The notes beneath the pieces were generated by a model. It saw only the letters and a program-made list of their open reading frames with translations, did not search any database and was not told the DNA's origin. The translations under genes were made by a program, and so were the position numbers. Positions 53,201 through 61,929 of a stretch of DNA of 64,000 bases are shown piece by piece. Each line of letters begins with the position of its first letter. Position 1 is the stretch's first letter. The stretch comes from Trichoplax adhaerens (taxonomy: Eukaryota; Placozoa; Uniplacotomia; Trichoplacea; Trichoplacidae), in the NCBI RefSeq assembly GCF_000150275.1, contig NW_002060977.1, positions 176,288 to 240,287 of the forward strand, written 5' to 3'.

Positions 53201-55589
53201 AGTCCGTTACGATAACGCTACTTAATTACAAAGGATCTGAATGGATATTTATGGCCTTAAATAAGACACTCCGATTTGTTCTATTGTAGTAAGCTAGATA
53301 ATAATCGAATCAAAACAATAATAAGGAATTGCCTGTTCGGATTTCGATCATTACGATACCTGTAAGTTGATAAGAAAGCACTTGTTATTTGCAATAAATG
53401 AATTATTCTTGAATATTCTGCTAGTATGAATACATTTCTTGCAAAATTTAATTCTAGCAGTTTGATACCAAGGCTTATAATTATGGTCGCCGCTTATCTA
53501 GTTGAATCCGTGTATTAACTAAATGTTTTAAAGTATCACGATGACATAAATACTACTAATTGCATTATTAACGTTACTTCTTATCTAACGTTTAGGTCTA
53601 TTAGGAATAATCCGTTAACGCGAATTGCTAGTAACTCTTTCATGGACTCTGTTAATTTAAGGCAAATGTAAGCTGGCGTTCTATTATTTGGTTGTAATTT
53701 TCTCTATTACTAGAATCTATACCGGTACTGCTTTTATGATGTTGTCGAAAGTAGCAGCTTATCATAAGATATCACTGTTACATTCTTTGTTTAGGATTAC
53801 GATTTTACATGCATGAATTAGTAAACATCTAGAACTACGATACTAATCTATCTGTTTAAATTGTTATTAGCTTGATATAACTACTCTCACTTAAGTTTTA
53901 AATACATAGTTTACCCCTGCAGTTTAGCAGTAGTCTTCATTGATGCTTTCAAGATATTTCGCTTACCCGATATCACGGGTAATTGCTTACTCAAGCTAAG
54001 ACCTAGATTAAAACAACTACAATTAACTACCAGATGTATATGCTCGAAGAAGGCCTCGGTATTGTGATTATACCGTACTATTTAAATCACCCAATTAATT
54101 TATAGATAAATGTATGGCTTGCCACGTATTGTCAAGTATTATTATTACACAATTCTGATTGAAACGGTATTATTTGTCTTGTAAGGAAGGTCTTTAAATC
54201 TATCTGCTTAGTTGATTAAAATTTTATTTTAAATGGTCTGTATTTTAACCAATGGTCTAATAATTCCTTTTAAGATACTTGTCTAGCTACAAGATGTATT
54301 AAATATTCTAAATAGTCTGGTAAATGTGAAATTAACTCCATAAAATCTGCTTTTGCTTGTGCTAAATATCTCATAGTTATTCAACGAGGCAACACTTATG
54401 CTGTTTGGTGCCTGCAACAGTAGTATTTTGTACTCCATTTGTTGGGCGAGATCGTTTCACAACTTGTGCTGATTTATTAGGTCATACAGTTTTACAAATT
54501 TTAGTCTGGGTCATTGGTGGATTGGCATTAGTGGGAAATTCGATTGTACTTTTCATATATATATTTAAAATAAAGAAGAGAAACGAACCGGTTCCTATAC
54601 TACTTATTACAAATTTAGCTGTGTCTGATCTGTTAATGGCAAGTTACACGCTAATTATAGGAAGTGCAGATTTGAGATATCGTGGTTCCTATGCCAAAAA
54701 TGCTGAAAATTGGTTACAAAGCTCACCTTGTTTAATAGCAACATTTTTATGCTGTATTTCAAGCTTAATGTCTGTATTAATGATGTTGATGATTAGTATT
54801 GATCGCTATATTTATATTGCTTTCCCATATTCAACTAAAAGGATATCTGAGGATAGTGCAAAATTCATTATTGGCATACTATGGTTATGCAGCATCGCTT
54901 TTATTGGCTTGCCAGTTGCTTTTAGTATCAATGCGGAAGGCGATAGGAGGTTGCACGCATATACGAGCATTTGTATGGCTAGCAACCGCACAAATAAGTT
55001 TTTCTACGGTTGGCTATTGGCATACACTTCCTTAACTTTAATTTGTTGGCTGATTACTTGTACACTATATGGTCACATGTTGATAGTTATACGTAGAACA
55101 AGCACGGATGCAAACAATAATTCATCCAGCGATGCGGATAAAAGGATTGCTTTGAGATTATTTGCTATCGTATTAACAGATTTTATATCTTGGTGTCCTT
55201 ATTATATTTACATAATTTTCATGATATCAGATGCAAATGCTTACATGCCGGTAACATTTCAATTTGCAGTAATATTGGCACTTCCGATCAATTCTGCTAT
55301 TAATCCCTTTTTGTACACTTTAACTAGCCCAACGTTTACTAAGACAATCAGGAGAAAAGTACGTTATTATCGAAATAAGCATAGATTTTTTCGTTTCTTA
55401 TGTGTCTGTGTATCAAAGAGTAAAAATCAAGTTAATTCTAAATGTACAAATGCTGATGGCAGTTCCCTTCAACACGGAAATACGGAGATTAAAAAAAGCA
55501 CCCCATCAGACAATGAAGTAAACAGTCCTCCTAGAAGATCTTTAAGAAATTTAACGGTCTCCATAAAAATTGTAAACAAGATCCAATAA
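26210..55589 (+). CDS. Giant leucine-rich repeat GPCR (LGR family), 43 exons, whole gene
   Basis: My spliced model joins a signal-peptide exon, an LRR N-cap exon, 40 small exons and one 7TM exon into 4,389 nt, an unbroken frame of 1,462 residues ending TAA at 55,587-55,589. Intron 1 is phase 1; every later intron is phase 2. The predicted protein sits in the plasma membrane with a roughly 1,040-residue extracellular LRR solenoid that should bind a ligand and drive G-protein signalling through the 7TM part. LGRs include the glycoprotein-hormone, R-spondin and relaxin receptors; which class this belongs to is unresolved. No LDLa module was found in the 4.5-kb first intron, although I searched by eye. 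Familiar LGRs have about 9-17 repeats, so the size is exceptional. Skipped, extra or alternative exons are possible. The parts are described in the next entries. AATAAA at 55,875-55,880 may be the poly(A) signal. Confidence 0.8.
27416..27841 (-). mobile_element. Solo LTR, family B (in LGR intron 1)
   Basis: A 426-bp element from TGTCACAAACC to ACCGTGACA, with perfect 5-bp target duplications GCTAG at 27,411-27,415 and 27,842-27,846. It is the reverse complement of the copy at 57,945-58,385. Read on the minus strand it has a TATATAAGCCCG promoter-like box followed by AATAAAGCAG. It lies antisense to the receptor gene. Confidence 0.9.
30769..30919 (+). CDS. LGR exon 2: Cys-rich LRR N-terminal cap
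   Basis: Acceptor TATAG at 30,768 and donor CT|GTAAGA. The translation is rich in cysteine (HCDSCYENSCCNCVDWTICYG), matching the LRRNT pattern of clustered C-x-C followed by a fourth Cys; it then runs into the first repeat. The entry phase is 1 and the exit phase is 2, so it converts the signal-exon phase to that of the repeats. An alternative acceptor at 30,785 would make entry phase 0 and would then need a different first exon. Confidence 0.72.
32062..34828 (+). CDS. LGR exons 3-8: LRR array, first block
   Basis: Six phase-2 exons: 32062-32121 (60 bp), 32277-32348 (72), 32576-32650 (75), 33705-33788 (84), 34557-34628 (72), 34757-34828 (72). Each encodes one repeat with the pattern x-L-x-x-N-x-I plus a closing L-x-x-L, for example GLSHNRIVQL in exon 7 and NISHNRIHLI in exon 8. 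Donors are mostly GTAAGT; exon 5 uses GTGAGT and exon 7 GTACGT. Exons 3, 5 and 6 depart from 72 bp by multiples of 3. Exons 6-8 lie between two inverted solo LTRs. Confidence 0.82.
32920..33471 (+). mobile_element. Solo LTR, family C (in LGR intron 5)
   Basis: A 552-bp element, TGTAATGTAACTTAG to GGTATTTATCACA, flanked by CTTAC and CTTGC (one mismatch). It carries a TATAAAAG box (33,310) and a degenerate poly(A) site. It is nearly identical to the inverted copy at 35,684-36,241, so both insertions look young. Confidence 0.88.
35130..35530. repeat. Dispersed repeat family D, copy 2
   Basis: Partner of the 21.97-22.44 kb repeat. The part at about 35,391-35,467 (ATCTTCAAAACAATAAATCA, AAGAACTACAGTTTCTTG, TTCACTTTATTACAGAAGTT) is almost identical to the reverse complement of 58,560-58,636. 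Confidence 0.6.
35684..36241 (-). mobile_element. Solo LTR, family C, inverted copy (in LGR intron 8)
   Basis: A 558-bp element, TGTGATATATACC to AGTTACATTACA, with perfect target duplications CTAAC at 35,679-35,683 and 36,242-36,246. The reverse complement matches 32,920-33,471 closely throughout, including the promoter and the AATAAA site (intact here). Confidence 0.92.
37393..39640 (+). CDS. LGR exons 9-13: LRR array, second block
   Basis: Five 72-bp phase-2 exons at 37393-37464, 38186-38257, 38724-38795, 39217-39288 and 39569-39640. All fit the consensus [N/K/Y]-[L/M]-x-x-N-x-[I/L/V]-x-x-[I/L/M] ... F/L-x-x-[L/M]-x-x-L, e.g. NMAVNNVRKI and YLNRNFIVKL. Exon 13 ends with the weaker donor GTTAGT. 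Confidence 0.87.
40336..40986 (+). mobile_element. Solo LTR, family A (in LGR intron 13)
   Basis: A 651-bp element, TGTGGCAG to TTTTGTGACA, flanked by GTGAC and GTGGC (4 of 5). It is close to the 23.8-kb copy but has an extra GCGTTATACGCATATACACA-type insertion near 40,483. TATATAAA lies at 40,781 and AATAAA at 40,804. It is in the same orientation as the receptor and so could offer a sense poly(A) site or promoter inside the gene. Confidence 0.9.
41117..43885 (+). CDS. LGR exons 14-19: LRR array, third block
   Basis: Phase-2 exons 41117-41185 (69 bp), 41283-41360 (78), 41514-41585, 42669-42740, 42949-43020 and 43814-43885 (72 each). Clear repeats include DLSGNHIKKL in exon 16, YLSLNLISNL in exon 17 and QLDNNKLKTI in exon 18. 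Exon 14 ends with GTTATT, a poor donor, while its repeat (NLNRNEIKTM ... LRYL) is well preserved; it may be an optional exon. Confidence 0.86.
41970..42230 (-). repeat. Dispersed repeat family E, copy 2 (in LGR intron 16)
   Basis: The reverse complement of the 22.56-22.85 kb repeat, with the AATAGACTCCGGCTATTACT box, GCCTACGTAACCCAAAATTT, TTGAATATTAA and CTAAGATAAACCGGATAA. It ends close to the telomere-like run. Confidence 0.6.
42279..42316. repeat. Interstitial TTAGGG telomere-like tract
   Basis: Degenerate units (TTAGGGTCAGAGGTCAGGG) run into three TTAGGG units and TTAGAG. TTAGGG is the common metazoan telomere unit. The tract is short and internal to a receptor intron. Confidence 0.85.
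45588..47689 (+). CDS. LGR exons 20-27: LRR array, fourth block
   Basis: Eight phase-2 exons: 45588-45659, 45859-45930, 46047-46112 (66 bp), 46262-46333, 46542-46622 (81), 46939-47010, 47112-47177 (66) and 47618-47689; unmarked ones are 72 bp. Typical repeats are DLHRNYLRDV (exon 21), DLSFNYITSI (22), EISHNRLSYI (25) and YINNNDLTDI (26). Introns are short here, 116 to 428 bp. Two repeats are shortened by two residues and one is lengthened by three, all without changing phase. Confidence 0.86.
48809..50681 (+). CDS. LGR exons 28-35: LRR array, fifth block
   Basis: Phase-2 exons 48809-48880, 49032-49103, 49199-49270, 49401-49472, 49726-49797 (72 bp each), 49935-50009 (75), 50420-50500 (81) and 50607-50681 (75). 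Repeats include VLSRNRIRLL (exon 30), SLEDNLINNI (31), DLSNNMLTGD (34) and HIANNSIKNF (35). Exon 34 ends in the weak donor GTAGGA. A decayed-looking repeat exon lies between exons 33 and 34. Confidence 0.85.
50240..50300 (+). pseudogene. Probable decayed LRR exon
   Basis: After an acceptor-like TATTAG at 50,239 the phase-2 frame reads LTYNLEIFL ... AIKIL, shaped like a short repeat, but the expected donor is ATAAGC instead of GTAAGC and the exon length does not restore phase 2. It may be a dead exon of the array or chance similarity. Confidence 0.4.
50846..50965 (+). CDS. LGR exon 36: Cys-containing, cap-like exon
   Basis: A 120-bp phase-2 exon (acceptor CTTTAG, donor GTAAGC). It begins like a repeat (NIGYNKINIS) and then departs into RRITPVYRKECEYMKFSYC. 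The Y-x-x-x-C-x-Y ... C pattern recalls the Cys-rich hinge that closes the LRR domain of relaxin-type LGRs, and the true hinge at 54.4 kb has a similar Tyr then CC ... C layout. Repeats resume after it, so it may divide the ectodomain into two solenoids. It could also be the relic of a hinge from an ancestral gene fusion. Confidence 0.68.
51112..51744 (-). mobile_element. Solo LTR, family A, antisense (in LGR intron 36)
   Basis: A 633-bp element with perfect target duplications ATTGT at 51,107-51,111 and 51,745-51,749. Read on the minus strand it starts TGTGACAG and ends TTTTGTGACA, which defines the termini of the family. Its TATA box and poly(A) site point against the receptor gene. Confidence 0.93.
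51890..53667 (+). CDS. LGR exons 37-42: LRR array, last block
   Basis: Phase-2 exons 51890-51964 (75 bp), 52115-52192 (78), 52320-52391 (72), 52707-52787 (81), 53290-53361 (72) and 53596-53667 (72). The repeats are less regular in the first two and regular again at the end (KLDNNRIKTI in exon 41, SIRNNPLTRI in exon 42). The last exon finishes NLRQI and leads straight into the hinge, as in other LGRs. Exon 39 uses donor GTAATT. Confidence 0.86.
54377..55589 (+). CDS. LGR exon 43: hinge and complete seven-transmembrane domain
   Basis: One intronless exon of 404 codons (residues about 1059-1462). A Cys-rich hinge (CC, then C, then FTTCADLLGH) leads to TM1 with the GN motif (ALVGNS). TM2 has NLAVSDLL; the TM3 start Cys (SSPC) can pair with the ECL2 Cys (TSIC). 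TM3 ends SIDRY; TM6 has TDFISWCP, the LGR-type TDF-x-x-W-x-P; TM7 has LPINSAINPFLYTL, the hallmark PINS-x-x-NPFLY of LGRs. A basic helix 8 with CVC (possible palmitoylation) and a Ser/Thr-rich tail follow; the tail would suit arrestin or kinase regulation. The acceptor at 54,376 (TCATAG) joins in phase 2 to exon 42. The 7TM domain in a single last exon recalls gonadotropin-receptor genes. Confidence 0.95.
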
Positions 55590-55880
55590 GAAGCCTTCAA
55601 TATTGGCAGCGATGTACATTAGAATCGTCCATAATTACTTACAACATTGACTTCTCATAAATGATATACTATAGCCTAGCACATAACATTATTACGAGTA
55701 TGTCACTGTTTTGCTACTGTTTGATAGAGCGAAATGTTTTTCGTATAATATCTCTATGTTTCCTTTGACAGTTAATTGATAATATCTTGAATAATGCATA
55801 TATGTAAATAGAATACATAAGCAATGGTACATAAATATGATTCTCTAGAAAACGTTTTGCATAAATACTTCGGAAATAAA

Positions 55881-57460
55881 AAATTAGTTTTTTCTTTGAA
55901 AATTGTAGCAAATTCTTATTGTACAATCGTCTGATAATTTTGATGTAATCTACATTATAGTACTGGCAATTGGGGCATATACCTTAATTAACTAGTGTAA
56001 ATGCTACAAGCCAGCTTTATGATAAGGTTTATATAAGAACAAATCTCAAAATTTCGAAAGTTTTCAGGATTCAGTATCTCTTAACTACGGTAAACACGGG
56101 AACTTAGACGCCTTTACTGCTATATTACAAAACCAGAGAACTGGTTCTATCCAATGATCTTCTGAGTTTAAATTCCTTTCGGCAGTTTCCAACACTGATA
56201 CATCATCTCACAACAATGATTGTCCATATGGACATTTACTGACTGATTTTACGTGATCGGACTACTGTATGTCCATTCACAGAGTCATTTTAATACACCT
56301 GCAGTCTACTATTAGTCATAATTGCAGTTGCAAGAGCTTGCACTGTAATCAATCGCCTACAGTACTCTCACTGCTACTACATTAAACATATAATTTACTG
56401 TAATTACATTATAATTTCGGTAATTCTTACTGTAAGCTACTAATTGTAATCACCATATATGAACCCTAATTCGTTAAATTTAGTCATTTAATTCTTCTCG
56501 GTAATTCGTGGCGTGGCAATAATTAAGACCTAATTCTTCGTTACGTTGGGAATAGGGTTGGTACCCGTTAGAAATTGTGCACAATTGATAAATTGCAGTA
56601 GTTGCGAATTCATTACGCTTCTATTCATTAATATCTTAGATTGTCTCTAGATAGTTTCGTATGAGAGAATGTTGAAACAGGTTTGTTGCTCTCTGTGTTA
56701 CAGTAAAATGCAGAGAACACATGTTAGTAACTCTGAAGATTTAGATCATATTATATCGTACGTAATGATCAATTGCGATCATTGCATAATTGATTTGTTT
56801 GGAATTTAAATCGCTAGTTAGCGTTAAGGCTGACTGTTATGAATTCGCTTTATCGTTAATAAATTTAGATGTTTTTTGCATGTTAAGAGTATCTTTGATC
56901 TAATACTATTGTCATATTACTATGGATGTAAGTTGGATGTGAATTCGTTAGTCGATTTCCATTAACGACTGTGGGGTTTTTAGACGACGATAATGAAGAT
57001 GTAAGCTGATTACCATGAATATGGAGGATAAAGTTTAAGATGAAGATTGTCTTACTTTAAGTATAAAATGTTAGATTGCTAGCTTATTAATTGGGCTAAA
57101 TGCCTCCGTCTAAATGTGCTAGTGCTCACTATTAATTAATACATATGCACCTTCTTATAATTGTTATAACACCAAGTCTATAAAAATGTCTGTTAATTCT
57201 TTAAAGCCTAGAATTTAATTGTTTTGTACAGAAAAGCTTGGCAAATGTATAAAAGAGAGTACTTTTATTACTTTGGGAGAGATGCAATTGCAGTTACTGA
57301 GTAGAATATGCTACCATCGATAAAGATCACATTATATAATTACCAAATAGCTTCTAGTCTGTAATTTACTGTTGCACAAGGTCATACATTAGATAAGTGA
57401 AGTTAGTGACACTTAGCAGTAGTAATATAGAGTGAAAGAAACAAATGGTAGTACAATAGG
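55881..57460. other. Intergenic region with a degenerate family B-like repeat
   Basis: From 56,002 (TGCTACAAGCCAGC) to 56,518 (TAATTCGTGGCGTGGCA) the sequence resembles the minus-strand family B LTR with many changes; its flanks are only 3 of 5 matched. The rest has no exon I can support. Confidence 0.55.
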
Positions 57461-57940
57461 GAAGAATTTACTCTAGCCGAATACATATACTGAAAGACTT
57501 CTAGAAAGAACAATCAGATAATCTAATGTCTCCTGCTTTTATACTCTTCATAGCCTTCGCAGCTAAAATCGGCATAGTAGCATTTCACCATATTTTACAC
57601 ATACTCAGCTTATTATTAGTCACAATATTTTCCAGCAAACCATCATCAATCCAGTATGAAAATGATTACAGTATTTTCATAGATATTATTCCTATCATCC
57701 AAAATACAATGAACTAAGCAAATCCTAATATATGGTTTACAATTCTATTTCTACCTTTAACCTTATTAGCAGCTCAAAATCTTACGGCATATAGTCATCT
57801 GCACTCTAGCATAGAGTCTATCCTTACAGTCTATAATTATGGACTACTAAATATATCATAAGATAAATATAAGAAAGACACTATTGTACATTATTCTAAA
57901 CATGGCTAATAATCGACAATCACAATACTAAGTTACAGTA
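57460..57940 (-). mobile_element. Truncated family C LTR
   Basis: Matches most of 35,770-36,240 in the same orientation (TCTAGCCGAATAC, GACTTCTA, CAATCCAG/CCAATATGGA-like runs, ATAGTCATCTG-ACTCTAGCATAGAGTCT, CAATACTAAGTTACA). The 5' part is missing or too diverged. The family B copy lies immediately to its right. An open frame at 57,526-57,717 is LTR sequence. Confidence 0.75.
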
Positions 57941-57944
57941 GCCT

Positions 57945-58385
57945 TGTCACGGTACAAACTACCATGAAGAAATAGCCATCTAAATTTGGTTAATATAATA
58001 TAGCGATAATATATTACAACTAGTTACTTATAGTAGGAATTACTCTAATTATAAATGTGTTACAGTAAATTTAATGCTGTGCTGTAATGTGCTCTGAAAT
58101 GATTCTGTGAATGGACATATTGTAGTCCGACTGTGAAAAATTAGTTAGTAGATGTTCTCACCTAAGTATTTTTATTAGATGACTCGTGAATATTAGCTGC
58201 TGTAAAAGGGTATATAAGCCCGTCAGATAGTTGAATAAAGCAGTTCTCAATGTCTAGTTGAGTTTAACGTAGAATCAAAGGCTTCTAAATTCTTGTGAGA
58301 TAGTTAAGGGATACTGAATCCCGGAGACTATAGTAATTTAGAGATTTGTTTTACGTTATCCTTGTCACGAAGCTGGTTTGTGGCA
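57945..58385 (+). mobile_element. Solo LTR, family B
   Basis: A 441-bp element, TGTCACGGTAC to GGTTTGTGGCA, with perfect target duplications AGCCT at 57,940-57,944 and 58,386-58,390. TATATAA is at 58,211 and AATAAA at 58,234. Its sister copy is at 27,416-27,841 on the other strand. Confidence 0.92.
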
Positions 58386-58554
58386 AGCCTGTTAGCCATT
58401 ATATGTCGCTGTTTGGAGAACTAATCCAAGTAAAAAAGGTCTCCTAAAATTTATTGAAATGCATACTGTTACGGAGCAAAGCATCGTTCTTGCTAATTAA
58501 ATAGATTTTGTCAGTATTTAGCTAATGGATCATATTGGTAATCCTTAGTAGTTA

Positions 58555-58640
58555 AACGAATCTAACTTCTGTAATAAAGTGAAATTTGCAAGAAACTGTA
58601 GTTCTTGATTTATTGTTTTGAAGATCACTTTATCACACAA
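58555..58640 (-). repeat. Fragment of dispersed repeat family D
   Basis: Nearly the reverse complement of 35,391-35,470. It includes TCTAACTTCTGTAATAAAGT and TTGATTTATTGTTTTGAAG. Confidence 0.75.
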
Positions 58641-58929
58641 AATAATGAAAATAACTTCCAATAATTTGTTAAAATTTAACAAACGCCAAACTCAACATAC
58701 TTTAAGTTAAGCCTCATAGCTGTAAAATAAGACTGGATGGGTTGCAATTTAAGTATTTTTATTAATCGCGTTTTTGTTTATATTTTTGTAAGACAGTGTA
58801 GTATTGTAGTCTAAGTTGATCATATATTTAGTAATGTATACCGTAGGTATTGTATTCAACATGTGATAGATATTCTCGTTAGTGGCTTAAGTATTAAATA
58901 TAGCTAGCTTAGTTACTGTAATCCTTTTG

Positions 58930-59170
58930 AAGAGGAGCGCTACCGTGTCCACGCTAGAGCTTCACTTGATAGGTGTCAACTATCCTGTATTTGAGATGCT
59001 AATACTGAAAAGTGTAGTAAGTAAGGTGCTAAGACTGTAAACGCGGAAAAGTATATAAGCGAGTAGTTTAGTATAGTAAGATAGTTCTTTCTCGTTAGAG
59101 ATCCTCAGCTAATCGATTACGTTGTATCTTCGCAAACGAGGTTTTGTTCAATAAATGTTAATTTTCTAAA
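58930..59170 (+). mobile_element. LTR-like segment, unassigned family
   Basis: A TATA-type box (AAAAGTATATAAGCGAGTAG, about 59,047) is followed about 100 bp later by CAATAAATG, the same promoter then poly(A) layout as the defined LTRs here, with other sequence. The ends and target duplications were not found. Confidence 0.45.
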
Positions 59171-59305
59171 GTTTTGAAGATTCTTGATCTATCAATCTTA
59201 CAACTTTTTATGGTTTCCTAGCAAGTAGCGAAAAAGATTTACATTGATCTTACAGAATATCATACTATTACAACAGTTTTGACTTAGTACAACAAAGCCT
59301 TCATA

Positions 59306-59900
59306 GTTTCACAAAACCCTTTTGCAACAAAGTAACAACTTTATAATCTATAAATCATATCTCTGAATTAGATATCAAGCAAACAGTATTCTCTATATCC
59401 GGAATGCTAATCCAAAAGACAAGACTCAAAGGCCTTCTAAGTCTACATTAAATGCAAATTCTCAAGAACACTCCCATTATTGCAAGATAGACTACCGGTA
59501 TACGACGATTTACATATTTTTTTAGAGTTGCTAAGGAGTTTTATTTAGTCCTATTAGTATGGCAGTCTTCGTATGAAGACAGTATCATTTACAAGTATTG
59601 ATATTTAAAGACTAATATAAGAGAATTAGATTACATTATTTTCATATATGAAATATTCTTGAGTTAGCGTATAGTAATCTACCATAACTTTGTTACAATC
59701 ACGATGACTCGAACTATCAGTAGTTTTATTTTTAGCTTCTTTATAATATTTATTAACAACAGTGCCACAATCTTACAACACATCAGTGCTATATTGAAGC
59801 TTGACATGTCTAAACTAGAAGCAGAATAAATAAGGTTAAGGTAATAAAATTGCTTTATATTACAAAAACTATTCTAACCTCTATATTGTGGTGTCGTAAC
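59306..59900 (-). mobile_element. Degenerate solo LTR, family A
   Basis: The minus-strand sequence follows family A: TTTCACAAAAC, TTTTGCAACAAAGTAAC at the 3' end, the ATTGAAGC-TGACATGTCTAAACTAGAAG region and GTGGTGTCGTAAC at the 5' end. It is heavily mutated. Confidence 0.6.
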
Positions 59901-61690
59901 ACTTTAACGAATAGTTTGATTTCAGAGTTAATTATGACTATGGAAAATTACTAAAAATAAATGCGATTGTTTAGTTTATCGGAATAATAGCCTGTAAACA
60001 AGTTTCTTTGTAAGTTTGAAACTTTAAAGCATTAGAGAGGCTTCTATTTGAAGCAGTATCCAGTATCTCATAGTCTTAGTTTCGTATTAGACACTATTTG
60101 CTTTTATAAACTTGCTAGTGTTGACTTAAGTGATAATTTTAGTCTATACGCTTTCATCCTCGAAGTATCATTTGTAAATAAATTTTAATTTAATTGAATA
60201 TCGCTCAGTTATATTCTACAACAATATACCTTTTATCTAAATATAGTTGTAAAAATTATTGTCTCCTTGGTCTTTAGTTTTCTTTTGACCCAAGTAATTG
60301 TAATAATTAATCACTGAAAAGCTGTACGTAAGGATCAATAGAAAATTCATAAGTATAAAAAGAAAAGCTGTAGCTATTGTACCCTTAGTTTATTTGTATC
60401 TATATTTTAGCGTGACTTATTCTATTTATTAATATTGATTGATATGCCAAAATTTTAAACCGTATCTATTTGTATTTCTGATGACCTGCAATCGTTCTAA
60501 TCAAAGTATTGATAACATGAGCTGATATTAATTATCAGCTTGTCCTCTATTTTAATTAGTTAGACTTTTTGATTAAAAATAGATCAAATAGATTGATTAC
60601 ATGTATAGTTTAAATAATCTACATATTAATAATGCAACCTAAATCATGGAGGTAGTATCGCCTTATTGGTAACAGTCTTCAAATAATTAGTATCAGAGAA
60701 GTAAACTACCAAATAGGTATTCTTTCTATCCATCATGTGATACATTTTAAAATTTTATTGTTACGATCCGATAATAACGTCCCATTTATGTAATTTAAGT
60801 AAGAATGTATATGATCGTTCAATTGATACTGAACATAGATAAACGATGACTTAAATGTTGGCTACAATCTATAAACTATAATAATCGTATGATACAAATA
60901 TAATGCTTATATTCTGCTACTACCAAAGATTATCGTCAACTTTCGCATTTACAGCTGAACAATTTTGCTCTTTGATAATTATATTTTAGGATAAATGATA
61001 CAAGATTGGTAAAATCTCCGTTGGAATAATTATCAGTCCGACTTAAATTCAAATTCGTAAGTAATGTTATATCCTGGTTATTTAAAAGCAGTCTTAATAA
61101 ACTAGATACCATACCAAGATATGTATCTAAATCACAAGTTTCTATAAAAATACTGGATTTCATCAATATAAATAGAATAGATCAGCAAATTTAAATTTGA
61201 TCATTTAAAATTATCCTAACTGGCTGATAAAAAGCAGTATATTTGTATCAGTACATGATATTATCTCCAAAATAATCAAACAAGAACTACATTTTCATTG
61301 AAAATTCAATTTATTCGAAAGTTCGGTTCGCCTCATAACTACCAAGAACTATGTAGCTCAATGAATTAAATAGACGCTTCCACGATATAACGTACAAATT
61401 AAACTGTTCTATTGCAATCTTAAAATCTTGTCACAGTTATATTCAAAATTGCATTACACTGTACTATTTGTATTTGTTTCTCTTAAATTTTAAATCTTGA
61501 AGTATAAGCTGTTTCTGATATTGACTTGGTATAGTCAGTTCAGATTAGGCTAATGTAGCAAAGAAAAGCTGTAGTCAATTTATGTAACCGACATGAAATT
61601 TTATCGCTTAAAACTATTTTGTGTTTTACTACTACAATTTGCAAACCTGGTAATTTGAAAAACTTGTACGAATGAACATCAAAGTATGAA

Positions 61691-61751
61691 ATGGCTCTTA
61701 AAATAATCATAGCTGGTGGTTTCGTATTATACCTTACTTTCAGTATAATGG
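61691..61751 (+). CDS. Signal-peptide exon of a further gene running off the window
   Basis: The ATG opens 20 codons plus one base: Met-Ala-Leu-Lys, then a hydrophobic core (IIIAGGFVLYLTF) and SIMG, ending at the strong donor ATGG|GTAAGT in phase 1. Length (61 bp) and phase equal those of the first exon of the giant LGR. No following exon was recognised in the remaining 2.2 kb, so the product is unknown; a paralogous receptor or another secreted or membrane protein is likely. Confidence 0.55.
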
Positions 61752-61929
61752 GTAAGTCTAGGAATAATTTTGATGTTTTCGAGAATTGTAAAGAAATTAA
61801 TCAAATATGTCAGGTTGAAGCAAAAATTTATTTTGTTGTTTGCGGAATTGTATCATAACCTTCATTTACGGTAAAGATTTCGTAAAAGAATCCTAGTGTA
61901 GGTACAATAATTCGGGCTAATTCTCTGGT

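Noticed and set aside
54799-55035. 78-codon frame inside the 7TM exon
   Set aside because: Overlaps TM3-TM5 coding sequence in another frame.
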